NCBI RefSeq assembly: GCF_003094615.1
Contig: NZ_QDKO01000015.1
Span: 124,001-188,000 of the forward strand
DNA: 64,000 nucleotides
Direction of reading: 5' to 3'
Source: Caulobacter radicis
Lineage (GTDB): Bacteria > Pseudomonadota > Alphaproteobacteria > Caulobacterales > Caulobacteraceae
Each line of letters starts with the position of its first letter. The stretch's first letter is position 1. The notes under the pieces are model-generated. The model worked only from the letters and a program-made list of their open reading frames with translations, searched no databases and was not told where the DNA came from. Shown piece by piece: positions 27,653-35,902 of the stretch. The position numbers were made by a program, and so were the translations under genes.

Positions 27653-27754
27653 GCGTCCTTCGAGGCTCACCTGCGGTTCGCACCTCAGGATGAGGACCTG
27701 TTGCACTGAATTCCTCATCCTGAGGCGCCCGCTAAACGGGCCTCGAAGGACGCA
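27653..27754. repeat. Inverted repeat of the TCATCCTGAG family
   Basis: The ends GCGTCCTTCGAGGC and GCCTCGAAGGACGC are perfect complements, and inside them CCTCAGGATGAGG pairs with CCTCATCCTGAGG. It fills the gap between argF and the DUF2164 gene. It shares its centre with the element at 11417. Confidence 0.8.
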
Positions 27755-27758
27755 GGGA

Positions 27759-28694
27759 CTAGCCGATGGCCCCGAAGCACCAGGCCAGGACCGACTTCTG
27801 GGCGTGGATACGGTTCTCGGCTTCGTCCCAGACCAGCGAGCGCGGGCCGTCGAGGACGGCGTCGGTGACTTCCTCGCCGCGGTGCGCGGGCAGGCAGTGC
27901 AGGAACACGCCGTCGGGCTTGGCGAGATCCATCAGGGCGTCGTCGACCTGATAGGGCTCGAAGGCCTTCAGGCGTTCGTCATGGTCGGTGTCGCCCATCG
28001 AGACCCAGGTGTCGGCCACGACCACGTCGGCGCCGCGCACTGCCTCCTTGGGGTCCTCGCTCATGGTCACGTCGCCGTTCAGGCCGGCGGCGCGGGCCAG
28101 GTCGTGCAGGTCGGCGTGATAGACCGCCGGGCAGGCGATCTTCAGCTTGAAGCCCAGCAGCGGGGCGGCGTGGATGAAGCTGGAGCAGACATTGTTGCCG
28201 TCGCCCACCCAGGCGATCGTCTTGCCGACCACGTCGCCGCGATGCTCTTCGATCGTCAGCAGGTCGGCCATGATCTGGCACGGGTGGCTCTTGTCGGTCA
28301 GGCCGTTGATCACCGGCACGGTCGAGACCTGCGCGAAGCGCTCGACGTCGGCATGGACGTTGGCGCGGATCATCACCGCGTCGACCATGCGCGAGAGCAC
28401 CTTGGCGGTGTCCTCGATGGTCTCGCCGCGGCCCAGCTGCATGTCAGAGGCCGTGGAGATGATGGCGTCGCCGCCCAGTTGGCGCATGGCCGCGTCGAAC
28501 GAGAAGCGGGTGCGGGTCGAATTCTTCTGGAAGATCATCGACAGCACGCGGTCCTTGGCGGGCGCGTCGGCGTCGATGCGGCCCTGCGGCCAGCCCTTGC
28601 GGGCGGTCTTGCGGGCCTTGGCGTCCTCGAGGATCAGGCGCAGCGTGGCGCCGTCGAGCTTCCAGAGATCGATGAAGTGACGGGGGGCGGTCAT
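27759..28694 (-). CDS. argF: Ornithine carbamoyltransferase
   Basis: Forms citrulline from ornithine and carbamoyl phosphate in arginine synthesis; 311 residues. Motifs: carbamoyl-phosphate loop [37 protein letters not shown], the ornithine-binding DTWVSMGD and [11 protein letters not shown] with the catalytic Cys. It lies 75 bp downstream of argD on the same strand, so an argD-argF operon is expected. Confidence 0.97.
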   Translation of the reverse strand: MTAPRHFIDLWKLDGATLRLILEDAKARKTARKGWPQGRIDADAPAKDRVLSMIFQKNSTRTRFSFDAAMRQLGGDAIISTASDMQLGRGETIEDTAKVLSRMVDAVMIRANVHADVERFAQVSTVPVINGLTDKSHPCQIMADLLTIEEHRGDVVGKTIAWVGDGNNVCSSFIHAAPLLGFKLKIACPAVYHADLHDLARAAGLNGDVTMSEDPKEAVRGADVVVADTWVSMGDTDHDERLKAFEPYQVDDALMDLAKPDGVFLHCLPAHRGEEVTDAVLDGPRSLVWDEAENRIHAQKSVLAWCFGAIG

Positions 28695-28769
28695 CTCAGG
28701 CCACCTTTCCGAAAATGGGCTGGAGTGGACGCCCCCGCCCTGAGGCGGAGGCGTCGGGTCATCGAGACG

Positions 28770-29984
28770 TCAGGCCGCCGCTTGGGCGCGGACGACCTCG
28801 CAGGTCTTTTCGAGCTTGGCCACGGCTTCCTGGGCCTCGGCCAGCGTCAGGTTCAGCGGCGGCAGCAGGCGCACGCAGTTGTCGCCGCCGCCGGCCACCA
28901 GCAGCTGCTGGTCGCGGGCCAGACCCATGAACTCGCGGTTGTTGGACGCCAGCTTGATGCCGATCAGCAGACCCTTGCCACGCACGTCGAGCACGACGTC
29001 CGGGAAGCGGTCCTTCAGGCCGTTGAGCTGCTGGGTGAAGTAGCCGGCGACGGTCTTCACGTTGTCGAGCAGCTCGGGCGTGTTGATCGCGTCGAAGGCG
29101 GCCGTGCCGACCGCCATGGCCAGCGGATTGCCGCCGTAGGTCGAGCCGTGGGTACCGGGGGTCATGCCCTTGGCGCCCTCGTGGGTGGCCAGGCACGCGC
29201 CGACCGGGAAGCCGCCGCCCAGGGCCTTGGCCACGCACATGATGTCGGGCTCGGCGCCATCGGCCCACTCGTGGGCGAACAGCTTGCCGGTCCGGCCCAT
29301 GCCGCTCTGGACCTCGTCGAAGATCAGCAGGACGCCGGCCTCGCGGGTGATCTGGCGCAGTTCGACCAGTTGGGCCTCGGTCAGGGCGCGCGCCCCGCCT
29401 TCGCCCTGCACCGGCTCGATGATGACGCCGGCCGTGGTCGGGCCGATGGCGGCCTTGAGAGCCTCCAGGTCGCCGAACTGCAGCTGGATGAAGCCCGGCA
29501 GGCGCGGGCCGAAACCGTCGAGATAGCCGGCGTTGCCCGAGGCGTTGACCGCCGCGTACGAGCGGCCATGGAACGAGCCGTCGAAGCCGATGATGTCGAT
29601 GCGTTCCGGATTGCCGGCCACCGCGTGATAGCGACGGGCGGCCTTCAGGGCGCACTCGATCGCCTCGGTGCCCGAGTTGGTGAAGAACACCACGTCGGCG
29701 AAGGTGGCCGCGCACAGCTTGTCGGCCAGCACTTCCTGCTCGGGGATCGTGTAGATGTTGGAGACGTGCCAGAGCTTTTCGCCCTGGGTCTTCAGGGCGT
29801 CGACCAGCACCGGGTGGGCGTGGCCCAGGCCGCAGGTGGCGATGCCGGCCACGCAGTCCAGGTATTCTTCGCCGGTCGTCGAGAACAGGCGCGCGCCTCG
29901 GCCTCGTTCGAACGCCAGCGGGGCGCGGTTGTAGACGCCCATGATGTGGTGTTGCGAGGAGTTGGACGACGTCGCAGTGCTCAA
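28770..29984 (-). CDS. argD: Acetylornithine/succinyldiaminopimelate aminotransferase
   Basis: PLP-dependent class III aminotransferase for arginine (and often lysine) synthesis; about 404 residues. Visible are FTNSGTEAIECALKAARR, GSFHGRSYAAV, EPVQGEGG, LIFDEVQSGMGRTG and the PLP-lysine segment CVAKALGGGFPVGA. Two starts compete. TTG at 29984 has GGGAGG five bases upstream and adds 14 residues; ATG at 29942 (MGVYNRAP) has only a weak site. I chose the TTG. The frame is open further up but that part is not protein-like. It precedes argF. Confidence 0.95.
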   Translation of the reverse strand: MSTATSSNSSQHHIMGVYNRAPLAFERGRGARLFSTTGEEYLDCVAGIATCGLGHAHPVLVDALKTQGEKLWHVSNIYTIPEQEVLADKLCAATFADVVFFTNSGTEAIECALKAARRYHAVAGNPERIDIIGFDGSFHGRSYAAVNASGNAGYLDGFGPRLPGFIQLQFGDLEALKAAIGPTTAGVIIEPVQGEGGARALTEAQLVELRQITREAGVLLIFDEVQSGMGRTGKLFAHEWADGAEPDIMCVAKALGGGFPVGACLATHEGAKGMTPGTHGSTYGGNPLAMAVGTAAFDAINTPELLDNVKTVAGYFTQQLNGLKDRFPDVVLDVRGKGLLIGIKLASNNREFMGLARDQQLLVAGGGDNCVRLLPPLNLTLAEAQEAVAKLEKTCEVVRAQAAA

Positions 29985-30204
29985 TTCGGCCTCCCAAAAA
30001 GGCAAGAAGCCCCCGGGCTTTCGCGCGGGGACTGGAAGGCCCGACGTTGTCGACGCGAAGCCCTGCCCTGTCAATGAAATGACTATGAATTTTCGCCCTG
30101 CGGGGCGTGGCGGACACACCCTGGCGGCGCGGGACCGCTAACTTGCCATCGGGGCGCGATCCGACCTAAGCCTGGGCGTGGGGGAGATGCATGGAGGATC
30201 CACG

Positions 30205-30612
30205 ATGAAGGCCGCCGTTTCCCTCGCCCTGCTGGCCCTGGCCGCCCTGCCCGGCTGCGCCTCGACGCCGCCCGCCGCCGGCCCCGCCGCCGTCACCGGG
30301 ACGGTGGTCTGGCGCGAGCGGATCATGCTGCCGCCGAACACCAGGACGATCGTGCGCCTGCAGGACGTCAGCCTGGCCGACGCGCCGGCCAAGGTGCTGG
30401 CCGAGGACGTGATCGACGGCACGCGCGCGCCGCCCGTGGCCTTCAAGCTGGCCTATGATCCGGCCCAGATCATTCCGAACCACCGCTACTCGGTGTCGGC
30501 CCGTGTCGAGGTGGATGGTCAGCTGCGCTTCATCAACGACACCCACATCGCCGTCATCAACGACGGCCCGACCAAGGACGTCGAGGTGCTGGTCAAGGGC
30601 GTGGGGCGGTAG
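30205..30612 (+). CDS. YbaY-family lipoprotein
   Basis: A 135-residue lipoprotein precursor. The signal peptide ends in the lipobox LPGC, giving Cys18 as the lipidated residue. The mature domain matches the YbaY/type III secretion lipoprotein-chaperone beta-sandwich family: ITGTVVWRERIMLPPNT-like start, VRLQDVSLADAPAKVL, PVAFKLAYDPAQI and HRYSVSARVEVDGQLRFIND. The ATG at 30205 has a strong GGAGG. It stands alone. The role of the family is not established; an envelope protein is likely. Confidence 0.85.
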   Translation: MKAAVSLALLALAALPGCASTPPAAGPAAVTGTVVWRERIMLPPNTRTIVRLQDVSLADAPAKVLAEDVIDGTRAPPVAFKLAYDPAQIIPNHRYSVSARVEVDGQLRFINDTHIAVINDGPTKDVEVLVKGVGR

Positions 30613-30632
30613 ACGCCTCCCCCTAAACTCCT

Positions 30633-30886
30633 GTCATTCCCGCCCTTGTGGCGGGGCATCCACCGCTGCCGACAACTCGCCGGGGCGCGGACGGGTTTGA
30701 TTTCGCCCATGGGTGGGGGGACACCCAAAGAAACCCTCTCTCTAAGAGAGAGGGATTTTGGACGGCGCCGACTTCCGCCACGGGTCGTGAGGCGAAGTTG
30801 ACACCGACACGCCACCCGGACGCTCAGATGGCCGTCATGAGCAAGTGTCAGTCTCGGTCAACACCCGCCACAAGGGTGGGAATGAC
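30633..30886. repeat. MITE-like segment bounded by GTCATTCCCGCC inverted repeats
   Basis: The left end (from 30633) reads GTCATTCCCGCCCTTGTGGC. The right end (to 30886) is its inverse complement with one mismatch over 23 bp. They bracket 254 bp with no convincing open frame, containing the CCCTCTCTCT/AGAGAGAGG palindrome. The same short palindrome without an interior occurs at 35845. It fills the 294-bp gap between the lipoprotein and the ABC permease. Confidence 0.6.
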
Positions 30887-30906
30887 GGGAAGGAAGGAAA
30901 GAACCC

Positions 30907-31728
30907 TCAGCTCTTCAGCCGGTACCCGCTGCGGAACAGCGCCCAGCACCACAGGAACAGGCCCGTGGCCAGCACGGCGGTGACCACGACGCCGATGGCG
31001 ATGCTGCCGTCGGCGTGGCCGATGAAGCCGTAGCGGAAGCCGTCGATCAGGTAGAAGAACGGGTTGAAGTGGCTGGCCGTGCGGAACGGCTCGGGCAGCT
31101 TGTCGACGAGATAGAAGGTGCCCGACAGGAAGGTCATCGGCATGATGGCGAAGTTGGTCACCGCCGCCAGCTGGTCGAACTTCTCCGACCACAGGCCCGC
31201 CAACACGCCGGCCAGGCCCAGGATGATCGCAGCCCCGACCGCGAAGTAGATGATCGCCCACAGGTGCGAGACCTGAAGCCCCGCGCCCGGCAGCACGCCG
31301 ATGACGGCGGCGGTGACCGCGCCGACCACAACCCCGCGAGTGGCCGCGCCCAGGCCGAAGGCGGCCACCTGTTCCAGAGGGGTCAGCGGCGGCGTCAGGA
31401 AGTCGGACGTCAGGCCCATCATCTTGGCCTGGATCAGCGACGAGGACGAATTGGCGAAGGCGTTGTTGAGCACCGCCATCATGATCAGGCCCGGAGCGAC
31501 GAAGTGGCCGAAGGTCACGCCCTCGACCGCCGGACGGTCGGAGCCGACCGCCACCACGAACACCAGCATGTAGAGCAGCGTGGTGACCACCGGGGCGGCC
31601 ACGGTCTGCATGCCCACCTTCCAGAAGCGGCGGATCTCGCGCTGATAGAGGGTGAGGAACCCGCTCCAGTTCCAGCCGTGATAGTCGCGCGGCTGCGGCG
31701 GAACGACGCTGTCTGCCATGTCTCTCAT
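30907..31728 (-). CDS. ABC-2 type transporter permease (YadH-like)
   Basis: A 273-residue inner-membrane permease with a cytoplasmic N-terminus and six hydrophobic segments. The family pattern includes FLTLYQREIRRFWK before TM1, the loop MMGLTSDFLTPPLTPLE, and the signature FLSGTFYLVDKLPEPFRTASHFNPFFYLIDGFRYGFIG near the C-terminus. It would work with a separate ATP-binding subunit, which is not adjacent. Substrates of this family include lipids, polysaccharides and drugs; none can be assigned. It is divergent from gcrA. Confidence 0.88.
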   Translation of the reverse strand: MRDMADSVVPPQPRDYHGWNWSGFLTLYQREIRRFWKVGMQTVAAPVVTTLLYMLVFVVAVGSDRPAVEGVTFGHFVAPGLIMMAVLNNAFANSSSSLIQAKMMGLTSDFLTPPLTPLEQVAAFGLGAATRGVVVGAVTAAVIGVLPGAGLQVSHLWAIIYFAVGAAIILGLAGVLAGLWSEKFDQLAAVTNFAIMPMTFLSGTFYLVDKLPEPFRTASHFNPFFYLIDGFRYGFIGHADGSIAIGVVVTAVLATGLFLWCWALFRSGYRLKS

Positions 31729-31797
31729 TGGCCCGATCCTGGAAATTCCTTCGCCATGTGCGCCCGGCGAGGGTCGGACGCAAGCGTCCCGCTCCGA

Positions 31798-31910
31798 GAA
31801 TCAATATATAGTTTCTGTGGACAGACCACATGGCGCCTATTGTGCGCTTTAACGCATTCTTTACACTATCTGGTAGGTCAGCCGCCGGCGGGGCGGTCTG
31901 TACACCAGAT
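31798..31910 (+). promoter_or_regulatory. Candidate cell-cycle control region upstream of gcrA
   Basis: Visible sites: GAATC at 31798-31802, a GANTC CcrM methylation site; TGTGGACAGACCACA at 31816-31830, an inverted repeat resembling a degenerate DnaA box; TTAA-N7-TTTAC at 31849-31864, one mismatch from the CtrA consensus TTAA-N7-TTAAC; and ATCTGGT/ACCAGAT arms at 31868 and 31904. In Caulobacter crescentus gcrA is activated by DnaA and repressed by CtrA, so the arrangement fits, but binding is not shown by sequence alone. Confidence 0.5.
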
Positions 31911-31970
31911 GTAGGGCGATGGCGAGGTGGGGTTTCTCGTCATGGCCCGGATTTTAGGCGGAGATGGGCC

Positions 31971-32507
31971 ATGAGCTGGACTGACGAACGGGTCACCACC
32001 CTGAAAAAGCTTTGGCTGGACGGCCTCTCGGCCAGCCAGATCGCCAAACAACTGGGCGGGGTCACCCGCAACGCCGTGATCGGCAAGGTCCATCGCCTGG
32101 GCCTGTCGGGTCGCGCCGCGCCGTCGCAACCGGCCCGTCCGGCCTTCAAGGCCCCGCGTCCGGCCCGTCCGGCCGCCGCCTCGACGATCCCGACCGCGCC
32201 GCGCCGCGTCGTGGCCGCCGAGCCGGTCGCGCCGACCCCGGCTCCGGTCGCCGCCCACCAGCAGCCGTCCGTTCCGATCCTGCGCAACGAAGCCCCCGGC
32301 TCGGCCACCGTGCTGACCCTCGGCGCGCACATGTGCAAGTGGCCGATCGGCGACCCGTCGTCGGACAGCTTCACCTTCTGCGGCCGCCGCTCGTCGGAAG
32401 GCCCCTACTGCGTCGAGCACGCCCGGGTGGCCTACCAGCCGCAGCAATCGACCAAGAAGAAGGGCGGCGCCACCGAGCTCGCCCGCTCGCTGCGCCGCTA
32501 CATCTAA
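31971..32507 (+). CDS. gcrA: Cell-cycle regulator GcrA
   Basis: A sigma-70-interacting transcription factor that with DnaA, CtrA and the CcrM methylase forms the Caulobacter cell-cycle circuit, favouring promoters with methylated GANTC. The N-terminal DNA-binding helix-turn-helix is the family signature: MSWTDERVTTLKKLWLDGLS, ASQIAKQLGGVTRNAVIGKV, HRLGLSGR. A Pro/Ala-rich linker (residues about 48-105) leads to the C-terminal sigma-binding domain CKWPIGDPSSDSFTFCGRRS and PYCVEHARVAY. The length of 178 residues is normal. The start is ATG 31971 behind GGCGGAG. A perfect hairpin ends the gene region at 32561. Confidence 0.97.
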   Translation: MSWTDERVTTLKKLWLDGLSASQIAKQLGGVTRNAVIGKVHRLGLSGRAAPSQPARPAFKAPRPARPAAASTIPTAPRRVVAAEPVAPTPAPVAAHQQPSVPILRNEAPGSATVLTLGAHMCKWPIGDPSSDSFTFCGRRSSEGPYCVEHARVAYQPQQSTKKKGGATELARSLRRYI

Positions 32508-32560
32508 GCGCCGGCCAGCCATAAGAAGAGAAGCGTCGTTTCAGGCGCTCTCGCCATGCA

Positions 32561-32588
32561 GCCCTCCCCGTTCAGCGGGGAGGGCTTT
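32561..32588 (+). terminator. Hairpin between gcrA and xseA that covers the xseA ribosome-binding site
   Basis: GCCCTCCCCG (32561-32570) and CGGGGAGGGC (32576-32585) form a perfect 10-bp stem around TTCAG, followed by TTT and then ATG 32589. It may be a weak terminator for gcrA. The right arm is also the only good Shine-Dalgarno for xseA. Confidence 0.65.
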
Positions 32589-34133
32589 ATGTTGTCCGCG
32601 ATGACCGACCTCGCCCCCGATTCCAACGCGCCCGCCTATTCCGTCTCGGAACTGGCCTTCGCGCTGAAGCGCACCCTGGAAGACCGCTACGGCTTCGTGC
32701 GGCTGCGCGGCGAGCTGTCGAAGGTCACCCACCACTCCAACGGCCACGTCTACCTGACCATCAAGGACGACAAGGCCGCCATCGACGGCGTCGTCTGGAA
32801 GGGCAATGTGCGCGGCCTGGGCGTGCGGCCCGAGCACGGGCTCGAGGTGATCGTCACCGGCAAGATCACCACCTATCCGGCCGGCTCGCGCTACCAGATC
32901 GTCATCGACAGCATGGAGGCCGCGGGCGTCGGCGCGCTGCTCGCCCAACTGGAGCGCCTGAAGGCCAAGCTGGCCAGCGAGGGCCTGTTCGCACCCGAGC
33001 GCAAGCGGCCCCTGCCCTCGATGCCGGCCGTGGTCGGCGTCATCACCAGCCCCACCGGCGCGGTGATCCGCGACATCCTGCACCGCATCCGCGACCGCTG
33101 GCCCTGCCGGGTCATCGTCTGGCCCGTGGTGGTGCAGGGCGACGCCGCCGCCGGCCAGGTGGCCGGCGCGATCCGGGGCTTCAACGCCCTTGCCCCCGGC
33201 GGTCCGGTTCCGCGCCCTGACATCCTGATCGTCGCCCGCGGCGGCGGCTCGGTCGAAGACCTCTGGGCCTTCAACGACGAGGCCCTGGCCCGCACGGTGG
33301 CGGAAGGGACGATCCCGCTGATCTCGGCCGTCGGCCACGAGACCGACACCACCTTGATCGACTTCGTCTCCGACCGCCGCGCGCCTACCCCGACGGCGGC
33401 GGCGGAGATGGCGACGCCCGTGCTGGCGGAGCTGCGGGGCCTCGTCTCCGACTACGACCGTCGCCTGTCGCGCTGCGCCGGCCGGGTGGTCGAGGAGCGC
33501 CGCACGCGGCTTCAGGCGGCGGCTCGCGGCCTGCCGCGCCCCAACGACCTGCTGGCGCTGGCCCAGCAGCGGTTCGACATCGCCGCCGGTCGCCTGGACG
33601 CGGCGCTGGAGCGCAACACCTCGGTCCACGCCCAGGACCTGCTCAAGATCACCGCCCGCCTGTCGCCCGAGGCCCTGGCCCGCCAGCGCCAGGCCAAGGG
33701 CGAGCGCCTTTCCGACCTGTCGCGTCGCCTGGACCTGGCCGCCCGTCGCGCGCCCGAGCGCGCCGCCCAGCACGCCCGCCTGCCGGCCCTGTGGGAGCGC
33801 CTCAACGCCGTCGCCCGCCGCCGCCTCGACCGCGAGGCCGACCGCCTGGCGGGCCTGGACAAGCTGCGCCAGTCGCTGAACCCCGAGCGTCCGCTGGAGC
33901 TGGGCTTCGCCCTCGTGCGCAAGATGGACGGGACCCTGGCCCGCTCGGCCGCCGACCTGGCCGCCGGCGAGCGCGTGAACCTGAAGTTCAAGCACGGCGA
34001 GCGCGACGCGGTGATCGACGGCGAAGGCGCGACGCCCCCGCCTCCCCCGCCCGCGCCGGTCGCGGCCGCGCCGCCCAAGCCCCGCCCGAAGCCCGCCGCG
34101 CCGCCTTCGTCGTCGCAGGGCGACCTGTTCTAG
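32589..34133 (+). CDS. xseA: Exodeoxyribonuclease VII large subunit
   Basis: Large subunit of the single-strand-specific exonuclease used in repair and recombination, about 514 residues. The N-terminal OB fold ([47 protein letters not shown]) is followed by the catalytic domain with [35 protein letters not shown] and [30 protein letters not shown] long coiled-coil and a Pro-rich tail ending QGDLF follow. The start is ambiguous: ATG 32589 has GGGGAGGG four bases away inside a hairpin, ATG 32601 lacks a site. The small subunit XseB is not in the window. Confidence 0.95.
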   Translation: MLSAMTDLAPDSNAPAYSVSELAFALKRTLEDRYGFVRLRGELSKVTHHSNGHVYLTIKDDKAAIDGVVWKGNVRGLGVRPEHGLEVIVTGKITTYPAGSRYQIVIDSMEAAGVGALLAQLERLKAKLASEGLFAPERKRPLPSMPAVVGVITSPTGAVIRDILHRIRDRWPCRVIVWPVVVQGDAAAGQVAGAIRGFNALAPGGPVPRPDILIVARGGGSVEDLWAFNDEALARTVAEGTIPLISAVGHETDTTLIDFVSDRRAPTPTAAAEMATPVLAELRGLVSDYDRRLSRCAGRVVEERRTRLQAAARGLPRPNDLLALAQQRFDIAAGRLDAALERNTSVHAQDLLKITARLSPEALARQRQAKGERLSDLSRRLDLAARRAPERAAQHARLPALWERLNAVARRRLDREADRLAGLDKLRQSLNPERPLELGFALVRKMDGTLARSAADLAAGERVNLKFKHGERDAVIDGEGATPPPPPPAPVAAAPPKPRPKPAAPPSSSQGDLF

Positions 34134-34160
34134 CCCCCGAGATTGGCGTAGAAGAGACCC

Positions 34161-34379
34161 ATGAACGCTTACGATCGCGACCTCGGAAAATCCGGCCTGG
34201 CCGTCCTGCACTATGGCGACGGCGACTTCGCCGTGCTCCAGCCCGGCCAGTACGTGGTCTGCGCCGTCACCGGCGCGAAGATCCCGCTGGAGGCCCTGCG
34301 CTACTGGAGCCCCGAGCTGCAGGAAGCCTACGCCACGCCGAAGGAAGCGCTGAAGCGCTGGCAGGAGACCAAGGCCTGA
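34161..34379 (+). CDS. DUF2093 family protein
   Basis: A 72-residue protein typical of alphaproteobacteria: LAVLHYGDGDFAVLQPGQYVVCAVTG, KIPLEALRYWSPELQEAYAT, then a helical tail ending QETKA. No function is known for the family. The stop codon overlaps the CTG start of the next gene (CTGA), which suggests translational coupling. It is 27 bp after xseA, so all three may share a transcript. Confidence 0.9.
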   Translation: MNAYDRDLGKSGLAVLHYGDGDFAVLQPGQYVVCAVTGAKIPLEALRYWSPELQEAYATPKEALKRWQETKA

Positions 34380-35218
34380 AACGCAGGGCGCTTCTCGCCG
34401 CCTTCGTCGGCGGCGTCGCTCCCCTCGCCTTCCCCGCCGCCGCCGCGGCGCCGGGGCTGGTCGTGAACGGTCGCCTGGAACAGGGCGGCTATGCCCTGAG
34501 CCGCACCGCGCCCCGCGCCGAGGTGCTGGTCGACGGCCTTCCCCTCACCCAGGCCTCGGCCGACGGCTGGTTCGTGGTCGGCTTCGACCGCGACGCCCCG
34601 CCCAGCGCCGAGATCACCGTCCAGACGCCGGACGGCTCGGCCAGCCACCGCGTGGCGATCGCGCCGGGAACCTTCGACATCCAGCGCATCGACGGCCTGC
34701 CGCCGTCGCAGGTCTCGCCGGAGGACCCGGTCCTGCTGGCCCGCATCGCCGCCGAGGGCGCGCGCAAGGCCGCGGGCTTTTCCAGCCGTGTCGACGGCGA
34801 CTTCTTCCGCACGGGCTTCATCTGGCCGGTGAAGGCCACGCGGCGCTCGTCGCGGTTCGGCGGCCAGCGGATCCTCAACGGCGAGCCCAAGCGCCCGCAC
34901 TACGGCGTCGACCTGGCCGCGCCGGTGGGAACGCCGGTGGTCGCCCCGGCGGCCGGCGTCGTCGCCTTCGCCGAGACCGGCCTGCACTTCGAGGGCGGCC
35001 TCGTTCTCATCGACCACGGCCAGGGCCTGATCAGCGCCTACCTGCACCTTTCGCGCGTCGACGTGGCCGCCGGCCAGCGGCTGGCCCAGGGCCAGGTCAT
35101 CGGCGCGGTCGGCAAGGAAGGCCGCGCCACGGGCCCGCATCTGTGCTGGCGCCTCAAGTGGCGCGACCGCAATCTCGATCCCAGCCTGTGGGTCGTTGAC
35201 GCAGGAATGCGACAGTGA
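34376..35218 (+). CDS. M23-family metallopeptidase (LytM-type), exported
   Basis: A 280-residue periplasmic peptidoglycan peptidase or a LytM regulator. A twin-arginine-like signal (LKRRALLAAFVGGVAPLAFP) leads to a beta-rich domain, then the LytM domain: RILNGEPKRPHYGVDLAAPVGTPV with metal ligands His and Asp, GLVLIDHGQGLISAYLHLS, and TGPHLCWRLKW. The usual HLHW is HLCW, so the third ligand is replaced by Cys. The start appears to be CTG 34376 with AGGAG eight bases upstream and no in-frame ATG or GTG suitably placed. It overlaps the DUF2093 stop codon. Confidence 0.85.
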   Translation: MKRRALLAAFVGGVAPLAFPAAAAAPGLVVNGRLEQGGYALSRTAPRAEVLVDGLPLTQASADGWFVVGFDRDAPPSAEITVQTPDGSASHRVAIAPGTFDIQRIDGLPPSQVSPEDPVLLARIAAEGARKAAGFSSRVDGDFFRTGFIWPVKATRRSSRFGGQRILNGEPKRPHYGVDLAAPVGTPVVAPAAGVVAFAETGLHFEGGLVLIDHGQGLISAYLHLSRVDVAAGQRLAQGQVIGAVGKEGRATGPHLCWRLKWRDRNLDPSLWVVDAGMRQ

Positions 35219-35324
35219 CGCGATCAAACTTGACCATTTCGGGACACCGCCTATCGACAGGTCCGCTCGGTTATGGTTATCCCCAGCCCCGCTTTTGAAA
35301 CTCGCGTATGAGGCGTAATCCCGC

Positions 35325-35831
35325 ATGTCCGCGGTGCTCGATAAGCTCCGTTTCCTCCTGGTGGACGATAACCACCACATGCGGGCGATCGTCAGCACGA
35401 TCCTGAAAGGGGTCGGCGTGCGCCATGTGCACGAGGCGATCGACGGCGCCGAGGGCTTGCAGATCCTGAAGGATCGCCAGATCGACATCGCCATAGTCGA
35501 CTTCAAGATGTCGCCGCTGGACGGGGTGCAGTTCACCCAGCTGGTGCGCAACTCGCCCGACAGCCCCGACCCGTTCCTGCCGATCATCATGCTGACCGGC
35601 TTTGCCGAACGGCACCGGGTGTTCGAGGCGCGCGACGCCGGCGTCACCGAGATCGTCGTCAAGCCGGTTACGGCCCGTTCGCTGCTCGACCGCATCGACA
35701 TGGTGATCTTCAAGCCGCGGCCGTTCATCCGCAGCGGCGACTATTTCGGCCCCTGCCGTCGCCGCCGCCAGGACCCGCACTACGGCGGCCCGTTCCGTCG
35801 AGGCACCGACAAGGGCGCGATCGAGCTTTAG
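35325..35831 (+). CDS. Single-domain response regulator with a basic C-terminal tail
   Basis: A 168-residue receiver protein. The phosphoacceptor is D59 in IAIVDFKM; the acidic pocket is VDD (13-15), with T in IIMLTGFAE and the invariant Lys in EIVVKPVT. After the receiver (about residues 8-128) comes RPFIRSGDYFGPCRRRRQD and a short tail with no output domain. It may act by protein-protein contact or in a phosphorelay. The phosphodonor kinase is not adjacent. A TTGACC promoter-like hexamer and a TTATCCCCA DnaA-box-like sequence lie upstream (35230-35284). Confidence 0.88.
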   Translation: MSAVLDKLRFLLVDDNHHMRAIVSTILKGVGVRHVHEAIDGAEGLQILKDRQIDIAIVDFKMSPLDGVQFTQLVRNSPDSPDPFLPIIMLTGFAERHRVFEARDAGVTEIVVKPVTARSLLDRIDMVIFKPRPFIRSGDYFGPCRRRRQDPHYGGPFRRGTDKGAIEL

Positions 35832-35844
35832 GGGAAGTCCTACC

Positions 35845-35898
35845 CCTTCATTCCCCCCGTCATTCCCGCCACAAGGGCGGGAATGACGGGAGTGAAGG
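35845..35898. repeat. GTCATTCCCGCC palindrome between convergent genes
   Basis: The arms, running from CCTTCATTCCCCCCGTCATT inward and out to CGGGAGTGAAGG, close on an ACAA loop with GTCATTCCCGCC/GGCGGGAATGAC as the core. It lies between the receiver protein and the convergent acyltransferase and could terminate both transcripts. Confidence 0.8.
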
Positions 35899-35902
35899 AG
35901 CC

